Positions 1-10,921 of a stretch of 64,000 nucleotides of DNA are shown piece by piece. Below the pieces are notes generated by a model. It had not been told where the DNA came from, did not search any database, and saw only the letters and a program-made list of their open reading frames with translations. The DNA is from an uncultured beta proteobacterium. GTDB taxonomy: Bacteria; Pseudomonadota; Gammaproteobacteria; Burkholderiales; Burkholderiaceae. Within the stretch, counting starts at the first letter, position 1. Each line of letters starts with the position of its first letter. A program made the translations under genes and the position numbers. Location of the stretch: assembly GCA_903826775.1 (NCBI GenBank), contig CAIKFU010000104.1, forward strand, positions 1-64,000, written 5' to 3'.

Positions 1-39
1 GAAGATATAACCAAGCTGCATGCCGCAAAAGCCGTTTAA
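1..39 (+). CDS. 3' end of an upstream CDS (...EDITKLHAAKAV*), product not identifiable
   Basis: Open frame from base 1 to TAA at 37-39, followed by an intrinsic terminator. Confidence 0.45.
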   Translation, partial: EDITKLHAAKAV

Positions 40-62
40 TAACAATAAAGTAGGATGTTTTG

Positions 63-88
63 AGGCGCCCCAATGGGGCGCCTTTTTT
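63..88 (+). terminator. Rho-independent terminator
   Basis: AGGCGCCCC-AAT-GGGGCGCCT followed by a T run. Confidence 0.85.
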
Positions 89-223
89 ATATATCCTTAT
101 TGGAATTCTTCTAATCTGAAAGGATAGAGGGGTGTTGAAAGAGAATCCCCGTTTTATTCATAAATTAGGACTGGTAAAATCGGCTTAATTTAATAGATTG
201 AATTTTTTTTTAGGAATTTAGTA

Positions 224-1471
224 ATGACTAAAGCGCTTGAAGGGGTGAAAGTTTTGGATTTCACGCACGTACAGTCCGGACCAACTTGTACCCAGCTGTT
301 AGCTTGGTTTGGTGCTGATGTGATTAAGGTAGAAAAATCGGGTGAAGGTGACGCTACCCGTGGTCAATTGCGTGATATTCCCGATGCCGACAGCTTGTAT
401 TTTACGATGCTCAATCACAATAAGCGCTCAATTACGGTCAATACAAAAACACCTGAAGGTAAGAGCATCCTGGATCGACTGATTAAAGAATGCGATGTGT
501 TGGTGGAAAATTTCGCCCCTGGCGCATTGGATCGCATGGGTTTTACTTGGGAACGTATTCAAGAATTAAATCCAGGGATGATTCTGGCATCGGTTAAGGG
601 TTTTGGACCTGGACCATATGAAGATTGCAAGGTTTATGAAAACGTTGCGCAATGCGCTGGTGGTTCGGCATCCACCACGGGTTTTGATGATGGACCCCCA
701 ATGGTTACGGGAGCCCAGATTGGGGATAGCGGCACCGGTTTGCATCTAGCTTTGGGGATTGTTACTGCTTTATATCAGCGCACCCATACAGGTCGAGGGC
801 AAAAGGTATTGGCAGCCATGCAAGACGCAGTATTAAACCTATGTCGTGTGAAATTGCGCGATCAACAGCGTTTGGATCGCAACGGTACGATGCAGGAATA
901 CCCTCAGTTTCCCAACGGTCATTTTGGCGAGGCAGTCCCGCGTGCAGGGAATGCCTCAGGCGGAGGCCAACCTGGTTGGATTTTGAAGTGCAAGGGTTGG
1001 GAAACAGATCCCAACTCCTATATTTACGTTGTAGTACAGGCCCCAGTTTGGGAAGCAATTTGTAAGGTTATCGGCAGGGAGGATTGGATTACCGATTCAA
1101 ATTATTCTTCACCGATGGCCCGTTTGCCGCGATTAATGAGTGTTTTTGCTGAGATTGAAAAGTGGACAATGACCTTAAGTAAGTTCGAGGTTATGAATAT
1201 CTTAAATCAATACGATGTTCCCTGTGGGCCAATTTTATCCATGAAAGAAATCGCCGAGGAGCCATCCTTGCGGGCAACTGGAACCGTGGTAGAGGTGGAT
1301 CACCCCATTCGTGGGAAATATTTGACGGTGGGAAATCCTATTAAGCTATCCGACAGCGAAACTGTGGTGACGCGTTCACCATTGCTTGGCGAACATACCG
1401 ATGAAATTTTGAGCGAGCTTGGTTTCAGTACGGATGAGTTGATTGCCTTTCGACATAAGAAGGTAATTTGA
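224..1471 (+). CDS. frc: Formyl-CoA:oxalate CoA-transferase / CaiB-BaiF family CoA transferase
   Basis: 415 aa; [43 protein letters not shown] and the [31 protein letters not shown] motif are typical of Frc. Confidence 0.88.
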   Translation: MTKALEGVKVLDFTHVQSGPTCTQLLAWFGADVIKVEKSGEGDATRGQLRDIPDADSLYFTMLNHNKRSITVNTKTPEGKSILDRLIKECDVLVENFAPGALDRMGFTWERIQELNPGMILASVKGFGPGPYEDCKVYENVAQCAGGSASTTGFDDGPPMVTGAQIGDSGTGLHLALGIVTALYQRTHTGRGQKVLAAMQDAVLNLCRVKLRDQQRLDRNGTMQEYPQFPNGHFGEAVPRAGNASGGGQPGWILKCKGWETDPNSYIYVVVQAPVWEAICKVIGREDWITDSNYSSPMARLPRLMSVFAEIEKWTMTLSKFEVMNILNQYDVPCGPILSMKEIAEEPSLRATGTVVEVDHPIRGKYLTVGNPIKLSDSETVVTRSPLLGEHTDEILSELGFSTDELIAFRHKKVI

Positions 1472-1472
1472 T

Positions 1473-2402
1473 ATGCGCGTAGCCTTGATAGGCAGTCAGG
1501 ATTTTGGCAAAGCTACTTTAGAGGCTTTTTTAGATCGAGGAGATCAGGTGGTGGCTGTTTTTTGTCCACCTGATAATCCAAAATCAAGCAAGCCAGAAGT
1601 TTTGAAGGAGGCAACAATTGCCAGAGGGCTCACGCCATTACAGTTTCCATCCTTAAAAGACCCGGAGGCTGCCCAAGCAATGATTGACGCTAAGGCCGAT
1701 ATATGTGTAATGGCTTTCGTCCTGCAGTTTGTTCCGCAGGATTTAGTAAAGCTACCCCGTTTTGGCACCATTCAATATCACCCGTCTTTATTGCCAAAAT
1801 ATCGAGGTCCTAGTGCCATTAATTGGGCAATAGCAATGGGTGAGGAAAAGACTGGGCTAACCATTTTCCGCCCTTCTGATGGTTTGGACGAAGGCGCTGT
1901 AATTTTGCAAAAGGAAGTGCCAATAGGGCCTGATGATACTTTAGGGAAAATATACTTTGATAATCTATTTCCGCTTGGTTTAAAAGCCTTGTTGGAGGCG
2001 GCAGATTTGGTTGTATCAGGGAAACAACTGGAATTGGTACAGGATGAATCCTTGGCAAATTATGAAGGCTGGTTTGATCAGAATGCCTCTCAAATACATT
2101 GGGGTGTTCATATAAGTCAAATTTACAATATTATTCGCGCCTCAAACCCAGCGCCGGGAGCTTGGACTGCCTCATCGGGTGAAAAATTTCAGGTATTTGA
2201 TGTACGTAAGCATATTGCAGCAACCTTTGGGGCGATCAAAGGCAAGCCCGGTCAGGTAACGCAAATTGGCGATCACTCTTTCTTTGTTGCTTGTAATGGC
2301 GGGCAAATTGAGATTCAAAAAGCAAAATTATCCGGCGTGAAAGTTACTGGTGCAGAGCTAGCAGAGCGACTGGGATTGCAGGTAGGTCAGATGTTAGACT
2401 AA
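1473..2402 (+). CDS. Formyltransferase-fold protein resembling the N-terminal hydrolase domain of 10-formyl-THF dehydrogenase
   Basis: 309 aa; GTIQYHPSLLPKYRGPSAINWAI...TGLTIFRPSDGLDEGAVILQKE...LFPLGLKALLEAADLV...NPAPGAWT; starts 1 bp after the frc stop. Confidence 0.75.
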   Translation: MRVALIGSQDFGKATLEAFLDRGDQVVAVFCPPDNPKSSKPEVLKEATIARGLTPLQFPSLKDPEAAQAMIDAKADICVMAFVLQFVPQDLVKLPRFGTIQYHPSLLPKYRGPSAINWAIAMGEEKTGLTIFRPSDGLDEGAVILQKEVPIGPDDTLGKIYFDNLFPLGLKALLEAADLVVSGKQLELVQDESLANYEGWFDQNASQIHWGVHISQIYNIIRASNPAPGAWTASSGEKFQVFDVRKHIAATFGAIKGKPGQVTQIGDHSFFVACNGGQIEIQKAKLSGVKVTGAELAERLGLQVGQMLD

Positions 2403-2406
2403 GGGG

Positions 2407-3261
<855 letters not shown>

Positions 3262-4122
3262 CTAAGTTGGGGTGTAGGCAAGACGCACATAAATTGGTGC
3301 ATATGGTTCAGCTTGGGTGATTTCAATGAGAGCCTCTCTTGAGAGTTCGAGCATTGCAATGAAATTGACAATGACAACGGAGATGCCCTTTCCGGATGCG
3401 ATTGCATCTTCAAACAATTCTCCAAACTCAACAAAACGCGAATTTTGAAGGCGCCGTAAGATGCGAGTCATAAAGTCACGCACAGACAGCTCTTCGCGAG
3501 TAATTGTATGATGTTGATTAAGTTTTGCACGGTGCAGAACATCGCGCCAAGCCGATTGCAAATCACCTAGATTAACCTCTGGCCAGGTTACGGCAATGCT
3601 AGTGTCAATATGCCCATGCGCAACTTGAAAGTCACGACCTTGTTGTGGAATAAGGTCAATTTCTTGGGCGGCTAGTTTCATGCGTTCATATTCAAGCAAG
3701 CGTCTAACTAATTCGGCGCGAGGATCATCCACCTCTTCTTCGCTATCCGCTTTTTTCATAGGCAATAGCATCCGTGATTTAATTTCAATCAACATGGCTG
3801 CCATAAGTAAATATTCGGCAGCTAATTCTAAATTCGTGTGGCGAATTTGATCGATGTAGATTAGATATTGCTGTGTTACCTGAGCCATTGGGATATCTAG
3901 GACATTGAAGTTTTGCTTGCGGATTAAGTAAAGCAGAAGGTCAAGCGGCCCCTCAAATGCCTCGAGAAAGACTTCGAGTGCGTCTGGCGGAATATACAGA
4001 TCGGTTGGGAGTTTGAAAAGAGGTTCGCCGTAAAGCTTAGCAAATGCAGATGACATCCCGTCTGTTACAGAGGGTGTGCTATCTAGCAAACCCAGTACTG
4101 GTTCTTCTCTTAATTCAGTCAT
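3262..4122 (-). CDS. scpA: Segregation and condensation protein A
   Basis: LEAFEGPLDLLLYLIRKQNFNVLDIPMAQVTQQYL motif; 286 aa. Confidence 0.92.
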   Translation of the reverse strand: MTELREEPVLGLLDSTPSVTDGMSSAFAKLYGEPLFKLPTDLYIPPDALEVFLEAFEGPLDLLLYLIRKQNFNVLDIPMAQVTQQYLIYIDQIRHTNLELAAEYLLMAAMLIEIKSRMLLPMKKADSEEEVDDPRAELVRRLLEYERMKLAAQEIDLIPQQGRDFQVAHGHIDTSIAVTWPEVNLGDLQSAWRDVLHRAKLNQHHTITREELSVRDFMTRILRRLQNSRFVEFGELFEDAIASGKGISVVIVNFIAMLELSREALIEITQAEPYAPIYVRLAYTPT

Positions 4123-4303
4123 TAGAGTAGACGTAGGCTCGCTGCTTTATTTTTGCAATTGCATCACGACGAACATCATCGGGATTTATTGGCGATTTAT
4201 CCCAAAGTAGGGCGCGACCAGCTTGCTGGTTTTGATCCAATTCAGGTTTATTTTTTTTGAGTTGGTCTAAGAACAATGTGAAATCAGACTGATATCTTTT
4301 CAT
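4115..4303 (-). CDS. Small DUF3460-like protein
   Basis: 62 aa; YQSDFTLFLDQLKKNKPELDQNQQAGRALLWDKSPI...KQRAYVYSND; overlaps the scpA start by 8 bp. Confidence 0.75.
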   Translation of the reverse strand: MKRYQSDFTLFLDQLKKNKPELDQNQQAGRALLWDKSPINPDDVRRDAIAKIKQRAYVYSND

Positions 4304-4426
4304 GGCAATCCCTAAATTCCTAATTATTTCAATAACTTACAAAAAATAAATTATAACTTGCAATATCATTATTAACGATTTTAGATTTGACTTAGCCTAA
4401 TTTTCGATAGGGTTGATTGATTTGGG

Positions 4427-6103
4427 TTATTTTGAAAGATTTGCGGCTAATAAGCCGTCAATTTGACTTGTTTCTACTCGACTCATTAGGTGTTTGTAAG
4501 ATTGAATTGGGTTCTTACTACTTAAAGGAGTATCAATATCATTCCACTGCATTTCGGGAATAGAGAGGAATTTTTCCACTCCTAAGGCTACTTGTGGAAG
4601 GACGGGTTTTAAATAGATGCTGAGTTGACGGAATGCTTCTAAAGTGATGCTGCATATAGTCTGCAAATTAGCTTCTTGTTCAGGGTGTTTTGCGATTTCC
4701 CAAGGTTTATGTTCATCAACAAAACTGTTCACTTTATCGGTAAGATCCATGATTATACGAATCGCTTTAGCAAATTCGCGATTCTCATAGAGCAGTGCAA
4801 TTTTATCTTTAGAGGAGCTTATTTCTTTTAATAGCGGATGACCCATTGCATTGTCTGATATTTCGCCGTTAAAACGCTTAATTAAGAAGCCAGCGCTGCG
4901 ACTCGCAATATTTATGTATTTACCAATCAGGTCACTGTTTACTCGTGCAACAAAATCTTGCAGGTTTAAATCCAAATCTTCCATGCTGCTATTGAGTTTG
5001 GTCGCAAAATAATATCGGAACCATTCTGGGTTGAATCCGCTTTGAATCACGCTATCTGCAGAGATTAATGTGCCACGTGATTTACTCATCTTTTCGCCAT
5101 CTACAGTTAGGAACCCATGCGCAAATATATTGGTTGGTGTTCGATAGCCTGAAAAGTGAAGGGTTGCTGGCCAAAAGAGTGTGTGAAAATATAAGATGTC
5201 CTTGCCAATGAAATGGTACTGTTCGGTTGGGCTGTTTGGCTCAACCCATTCATTGAAATTAATCTCTTTTTTCTCGCAATAATTTAAGAAACTGGCGTAG
5301 TAACCAATTGGGGCGTCAAGCCAGACATAGAAATATTTTCCTGGGGCATCTGGAATCTCAAAACCAAAATACGGGGCATCTCGAGAAATATCCCAATCCC
5401 CCAGCTTGCTTTCCCCGGGCTTTCCCACCCATTCCTTCATTTTGTTTCGGGCTTCAGATTGCAATGGAGTTTTAATTTGCGTCCATTCCCGAAGAAATGA
5501 CTCGCAGCGAGGATCGGAAAGTTTAAAAAAATAATGATCAGATATTTTTCGAATTGGTGTGGCGCCGCTGACGACTGAGTATGGGTTTTTTAAGTCCGTA
5601 GGTACGTATGTAGCGCCGCACTTTTCACAAGAATCACCATATTGGTCTTTAGCATCGCATTTTGGGCAGTTGCCTTTAATAAAACGGTCGGGAAGAAACA
5701 TTTCCTTTATGGGGTCGTAGGCCTGCTCAATGGCCCGCATTTCAATCAACCCGGCATTTCGAAGCTTTATATAAATATCTTGTGATAATTTTTTATTTTC
5801 TGCACTATCGGTGGTGTAGTAGTGGTCAAAAGAAATGAGGAAATTATCGAAGTCGCGTTTATGTTCCTTCCACACTTGAGCTATAAGCTTTTGGGGGGTT
5901 ATTCCTTCCTTTTCGGCCCTGAGCATAATTGGGGTGCCATGGGTGTCATCTGCGCCAACATAGTGCACTTCATGCCCTTGCATTCGTTGAAAACGTACCC
6001 AGATATCCGTTTGTATGTACTCCACTAGATGCCCAATGTGTATCTGTCCATTGGCATAGGGTAGGGCGGATGTAACAAGGATGCGACGCTGAGGGGTGTT
6101 CAT
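4427..6103 (-). CDS. metG: Methionine--tRNA ligase, short form without C-terminal tRNA-binding domain
   Basis: [35 protein letters not shown], zinc-binding [18 protein letters not shown], and KMSKS motif; ends at residue 558. Confidence 0.95.
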   Translation of the reverse strand: MNTPQRRILVTSALPYANGQIHIGHLVEYIQTDIWVRFQRMQGHEVHYVGADDTHGTPIMLRAEKEGITPQKLIAQVWKEHKRDFDNFLISFDHYYTTDSAENKKLSQDIYIKLRNAGLIEMRAIEQAYDPIKEMFLPDRFIKGNCPKCDAKDQYGDSCEKCGATYVPTDLKNPYSVVSGATPIRKISDHYFFKLSDPRCESFLREWTQIKTPLQSEARNKMKEWVGKPGESKLGDWDISRDAPYFGFEIPDAPGKYFYVWLDAPIGYYASFLNYCEKKEINFNEWVEPNSPTEQYHFIGKDILYFHTLFWPATLHFSGYRTPTNIFAHGFLTVDGEKMSKSRGTLISADSVIQSGFNPEWFRYYFATKLNSSMEDLDLNLQDFVARVNSDLIGKYINIASRSAGFLIKRFNGEISDNAMGHPLLKEISSSKDKIALLYENREFAKAIRIIMDLTDKVNSFVDEHKPWEIAKHPEQEANLQTICSITLEAFRQLSIYLKPVLPQVALGVEKFLSIPEMQWNDIDTPLSSKNPIQSYKHLMSRVETSQIDGLLAANLSK

Positions 6104-6230
6104 GCTGACAACTTTGATTACCGAAATTAGTATTAATTGGAGATTATCCTTCTTGTAGAGAAGAGTAATGCATTAATTTTAGTCTGCGGTTAAAGTGAAC
6201 GTCGATTTACCTATTTTAGGAAGTGTTTTT

Positions 6231-7088
6231 ATGATTGAGAAGTCTGAAATCGCCAAGCCAATAATACAAATGTCGAATGCTTCTGTGCCTTTAGTTCACA
6301 AGGTTGAGATATTAGATGAGGCAGGACGCCGTAAGGAGGTTTATATCCCTGGTGAGCGATCCTTGACGATTTATCTGGATAAGCGTGAAGTCATCACTCT
6401 TATGACGCTAGGGGGATCTCCAGAGGCGCTGGTGTTGGGGTATCTGCGAAATCAGCGCTTAGTTGAGTTTCCTGAAGACATTGAGAGTATTCAGGTCGAT
6501 TGGGAGACTGATTCTGCAGCTGTTAAAACTCGACGAAGCACGGTTAATATTGACGCAATTACCAGCAAAAGGGTGGTAACAACAGGTTGCGGCCAAGGGA
6601 CCATGTTTGGAGGTTTAATTGAGGAAATGGGCGGACTACGTCTTTCTGAAGGCCCTCAATTGTCCCAAGAGGCAATTTTTGAGCTAATTGATCAAATTCG
6701 CACGCGTGACACAATTTATAAAACATCAGGTTCCGTGCATGCTTGCGCTGTTTTTGAGAGGGTAGCTAGTGGCAAAGTGAGTTTGTTGCATTTTATTGAG
6801 GATGTTGGTCGACACAATGCCGTTGATGCCATATCCGGTCTTATGTGGCTGACTGGCAAGACCGGTAGAGACCTGATTTTCTTTACAACTGGAAGGTTGA
6901 CCTCAGAAATGGTTATAAAAGGGGCTCAAATGGGTATTCCATTTTTGCTAACGCGCTCAGGGGTAACTCATATGGCCCTAGAACTGGCCAAAAAAACCAA
7001 TCTAACCCTCCTGTCCCGGTGTTCTGGCAAGCATTTTGAGATTTACAACGCCCCAGAGCGGGTGATTTTTGCCAAGCAACCACAATAG
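6231..7088 (+). CDS. fdhD: Formate dehydrogenase accessory sulfurtransferase FdhD
   Basis: TTGCGQGTMFGG, SGSVHACAVF and EDVGRHNAVD motifs; ORF opens at GTG 6195, but ATG 6231 has a better-placed SD-like AGGAAG. Confidence 0.92.
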   Translation: MIEKSEIAKPIIQMSNASVPLVHKVEILDEAGRRKEVYIPGERSLTIYLDKREVITLMTLGGSPEALVLGYLRNQRLVEFPEDIESIQVDWETDSAAVKTRRSTVNIDAITSKRVVTTGCGQGTMFGGLIEEMGGLRLSEGPQLSQEAIFELIDQIRTRDTIYKTSGSVHACAVFERVASGKVSLLHFIEDVGRHNAVDAISGLMWLTGKTGRDLIFFTTGRLTSEMVIKGAQMGIPFLLTRSGVTHMALELAKKTNLTLLSRCSGKHFEIYNAPERVIFAKQPQ

Positions 7089-7134
7089 AGATAAATAGGT
7101 AGGAATAGGGTCGTGAAGGTTTTACAATTCCGCC

Positions 7135-7701
7135 ATGACTATTAAATCTGACCACTGGATTCGACGTATGGGTGAACAGGGCATGATCAGCCCATTCGAG
7201 TCCGGACAAGTTCGCCAAAATGCCGCCGGGGAAAAAATTGTTAGCTATGGCACTTCCAGTTATGGCTACGATATTCGTTGTGCCGATGAATTCAAAATTT
7301 TTACTAATATCAATAGCACGATTGTCGATCCCAAAAATTTTGACGAAAAATCTTTTGTGGATTTTAAAGGGGATGTTTGTATTATTCCGCCAAATTCTTT
7401 TGCTTTAGCGCGAACAGTTGAGTATTTTAAAATCCCACGCAGTGTATTAACCGTGTGCGTTGGTAAAAGCACATACGCTCGTTGCGGCATTATCGTGAAC
7501 GTCACACCCTTTGAACCAGAATGGGAGGGGTATGTCACACTAGAGTTTTCAAATACAACACCATTACCCGCCAAAATTTATGCAGGAGAAGGTTGCGCCC
7601 AAGTTCTATTTTTTGAGAGCGATGAGGTATGCGGTACTTCATATAAGGATCGCGGCGGAAAGTATCAGGGTCAGCGCGGCGTAACCCTGCCAAAGACTTA
7701 G
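7135..7701 (+). CDS. dcd: dCTP deaminase
   Basis: 188 aa; [44 protein letters not shown], and [31 protein letters not shown]. Confidence 0.96.
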   Translation: MTIKSDHWIRRMGEQGMISPFESGQVRQNAAGEKIVSYGTSSYGYDIRCADEFKIFTNINSTIVDPKNFDEKSFVDFKGDVCIIPPNSFALARTVEYFKIPRSVLTVCVGKSTYARCGIIVNVTPFEPEWEGYVTLEFSNTTPLPAKIYAGEGCAQVLFFESDEVCGTSYKDRGGKYQGQRGVTLPKT

Positions 7702-7713
7702 GAATCTGTCTCG

Positions 7714-8613
7714 GTGGACGAATTTCATTTTGGCCGTAGGCCTGAGCAAATTCACCTTGAAGAGTATCGTGCTACGCTTACACGATCGGCTATTGCGCGA
7801 CCTGAAAATAATTATTATCACTGGTTACTCGGAACGTCTTGGACCAAGTTTTTGCTTCTGGTTATTTTTGTCTATCTTTCTGCTAATTTAATATTTGCGC
7901 TTGCTTATTTAGCTTGTGGTGATGGCGCAATTACCAATGCTCAGCATGGTTCATTGGTCGATACTTTTTACTTTAGTGTTCAAACTATGGCGACTATAGG
8001 ATATGGTCGCTTGACACCTGTTGGTCATTGGCCCAATGCGATTGTGACTTTTGAAGCGTTCTTTGGCATCGTCTATTCAGCCCTAACAACTGGTTTGGCG
8101 TTCGCTAGGTTCACAAGACCTACTGCTGGGGTTCGTTTTACAAAAGTCGCGGCAGTTGGAATGCATGATGGCGTGAAGATGTTTAAGTTTAGGGTAGCAA
8201 ACGAGCGAAGCTCCCATATAGTAGAAGCCCAACTCCGACTTTGGTTGATAGCCGAGAGCATGACGGCAGAAGGCGAACGCTACCGTCGCTCAATTGAACT
8301 GCCATTGGAGCGAGCTGAGACCCCGGTATTCACGCTTACATGGACAGCTATGCATTGCCTAGATGAGGACAGCGCATTATTAGAGTATCTCGAACAAACT
8401 GGAAATCAACAACAATGGCATTTACTGGTTACCTTTACTGGTTACCATGAAAGTCTAGCCAATCAAGTTTATGCGCGGCATGTATACCTTCCGCAAGACG
8501 TTCAGCACGATGCCTCATTTGTGGATATAGTCTCAGTTTTACCCAATGGAGATCGGGTAATTGATTTAGCAAACTTTGAGAAGTGGATCCCGAACATCAT
8601 TCGGAAAAATTAG
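7714..8613 (+). CDS. Inward-rectifier (KirBac-type) potassium channel
   Basis: Pore/filter TMATIGYGRLTPVGHWPN followed by the second TM helix and a cytoplasmic Kir domain (GVRFTKVAAVGMHDGVKMFKFRVANERSSHIVEAQLRLWL). GTG start. Confidence 0.88.
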   Translation: MDEFHFGRRPEQIHLEEYRATLTRSAIARPENNYYHWLLGTSWTKFLLLVIFVYLSANLIFALAYLACGDGAITNAQHGSLVDTFYFSVQTMATIGYGRLTPVGHWPNAIVTFEAFFGIVYSALTTGLAFARFTRPTAGVRFTKVAAVGMHDGVKMFKFRVANERSSHIVEAQLRLWLIAESMTAEGERYRRSIELPLERAETPVFTLTWTAMHCLDEDSALLEYLEQTGNQQQWHLLVTFTGYHESLANQVYARHVYLPQDVQHDASFVDIVSVLPNGDRVIDLANFEKWIPNIIRKN

Positions 8614-8626
8614 TAGAGGGGTAGTT

Positions 8627-10879
8627 ATGAAATTTCGTTTCCCTATCATCATTATTGATGAAGATTTTCGCTCCGAGAATATATCCGGGTCAGGCATTCG
8701 AGATCTAGCCGAGGCAATAGAGGGCGAGGGTATGGAAGTTATAGGACTTACGAGCTACGGCGATTTGACTTCATTTGCACAACAAGCATCAAGAGCCTCC
8801 TGCTTCATACTATCAATAGATGATGAGGAATTCATTTCTGATTCAGAAGATGAAGATTTGCCAGCATTAAATAATCTTCGCGCTTTTGTTGTTGAGGTCA
8901 GGAAGCGCAATGAAGATATTCCAATTTTCCTTTATGGAGAAACTCGCACATCAAGACATATGCCAAATGATATTTTGCGTGAGTTGCATGGCTTTATTCA
9001 TATGAACGAAGACACTCCTGAGTTTGTAGCTCGACACATTATTCGTGAAGCAAAAGTTTATTTAGATTCCTTGGCACCTCCATTTTTTCGGGCATTAACT
9101 CATTATGCTTCGGAGGGCTCTTATTCATGGCATTGCCCTGGACACTCTGGCGGCGTGGCATTTTTAAAGAGTCCCGTAGGTCGCATGTTTCACCAGTTTT
9201 TTGGGGAAAATATGCTGAGGGCAGATGTTTGTAACGCAGTGGAGGAATTGGGTCAGCTTTTAGACCATACTGGGCCAGTATTGGCTAGTGAGAGGAATGC
9301 CGCAAGGATTTTTAATGCCGATCATTTATTCTTTGTCACCAATGGTACTTCAACTTCGAATAAGATTGTTTGGCATTCTACAGTTGCACCAGGGGATGTA
9401 GTTTTGGTTGATCGCAACTGCCATAAATCGGTAATTCATTCCATCACCATGATGGGTGCAGTGCCTGTTTTTTTGATGCCAACCCGCAATCATTTGGGGA
9501 TTATCGGTCCAATCCCGAAAGAAGAGTTTGAGTGGGGAAGTATTAAAAGGAAGATTGATGCAAATCCTTTTATTAAAGACAAGAATGTAGTTCCTCGTGT
9601 GATGACGCTGACGCAAAGCACTTATGACGGAATCATTTATAACGTTGAAATGATTAAAGAGATGCTTGATGGAAAGGTTGATACATTGCATTTCGATGAA
9701 GCCTGGTTACCACATGCTGCTTTCCATCCCTTTTATCGAGATATGCACGCTATTGGTGTCGATCGCAAGCGTACTAAAAGCAGTTTAATGTTTGCGACCC
9801 AGTCAACCCATAAGCTCTTAGCTGGCTTGTCACAGGCATCGCAGGTTTTGGTTCAGGATGCTGAAGAGCATAAATTAGACAGAGATTGTTTTAATGAGGC
9901 TTATTTAATGCATACCTCGACAAGTCCGCAATATGCCATTATTGCTTCGTGCGATGTATCTGCTGCAATGATGGAATCTCCGGCAGGGACGACTTTAGTG
10001 GAAGAATCGATTGCAGAGGCGCTCGACTTTCGCAGAGCTATGCGTGAGGTGGATGATCAGTTTGGGGCGGACTGGTGGTTTAAGGTCTGGGGTCCAGATC
10101 AGATCGCAGAGGAAGGTATTGGGGAACGCGAAGATTGGGTGCTTGAACCAAATGCCCATTGGCATGACTTTGGTAATCTTGCCAAGGGATTTAATATGCT
10201 CGATCCTATCAAGGCAACGGTGGTGACCCCGGGTTTGGATATTGAGGGTAACTTTGGCTCCATGGGTATACCTGCCGGAATAGTCACGAAATATCTTGCA
10301 GAGCATGGAGTGATTGTTGAGAAGTGCGGTTTGTATTCTTTCTTTATTATGTTCACGATTGGCATTACCAAAGGGCGATGGAATACTTTAGTAACGGAAC
10401 TTCAGCAATTTAAAGATCATTTCGATAAGAATCAGCCTTTATGGAAAGTTCTCCCTGAGTTTGTTAGCAAGCATCCACGATATGAACGTGTTGGATTAAA
10501 AGAGATTTGCGCGCAGATCCATGAATTTTACAAGAGCAGGGATGTGGCTCGCATGACCACCGAGATGTACCTTTCAGATATGGTGCCGGCAATGATTCCT
10601 TCTGATGCATGGGCAAAAATGGCCCATAAAGAAATTGATCGCGTACCTTTGGATCAATTGGAGGGGCGTGTGACAGCCATGCTGCTAACTCCGTATCCTC
10701 CAGGCATCCCATTGCTTATTCCAGGCGAACGTTTTAATAAGCGAATTGTCGATTACTTGAGATTTGCGCGCGATTTTAATGTCGAGTTTCCAGGTTTTGA
10801 AACCGATATTCATGGATTAGTTAAACGGGTTGTAGAGGGTAAAAGTGAGTATTACGTTGATTGCGTTCGAAACAGTTAG
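8627..10879 (+). CDS. Arginine/lysine/ornithine decarboxylase (PLP-dependent, inducible-type fold)
   Basis: GSYSWHCPGHSGGVAFLKSPVG, LHFDEAWLPHAAFHPFY and TQSTHKLLAGLSQASQV (PLP lysine). ATG 8627 follows GAGGGG. Confidence 0.93.
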   Translation: MKFRFPIIIIDEDFRSENISGSGIRDLAEAIEGEGMEVIGLTSYGDLTSFAQQASRASCFILSIDDEEFISDSEDEDLPALNNLRAFVVEVRKRNEDIPIFLYGETRTSRHMPNDILRELHGFIHMNEDTPEFVARHIIREAKVYLDSLAPPFFRALTHYASEGSYSWHCPGHSGGVAFLKSPVGRMFHQFFGENMLRADVCNAVEELGQLLDHTGPVLASERNAARIFNADHLFFVTNGTSTSNKIVWHSTVAPGDVVLVDRNCHKSVIHSITMMGAVPVFLMPTRNHLGIIGPIPKEEFEWGSIKRKIDANPFIKDKNVVPRVMTLTQSTYDGIIYNVEMIKEMLDGKVDTLHFDEAWLPHAAFHPFYRDMHAIGVDRKRTKSSLMFATQSTHKLLAGLSQASQVLVQDAEEHKLDRDCFNEAYLMHTSTSPQYAIIASCDVSAAMMESPAGTTLVEESIAEALDFRRAMREVDDQFGADWWFKVWGPDQIAEEGIGEREDWVLEPNAHWHDFGNLAKGFNMLDPIKATVVTPGLDIEGNFGSMGIPAGIVTKYLAEHGVIVEKCGLYSFFIMFTIGITKGRWNTLVTELQQFKDHFDKNQPLWKVLPEFVSKHPRYERVGLKEICAQIHEFYKSRDVARMTTEMYLSDMVPAMIPSDAWAKMAHKEIDRVPLDQLEGRVTAMLLTPYPPGIPLLIPGERFNKRIVDYLRFARDFNVEFPGFETDIHGLVKRVVEGKSEYYVDCVRNS

Positions 10880-10921
10880 CGAAATAAACGGTTTAGGCTC
10901 ATCAAAATCCACCTATCTATT

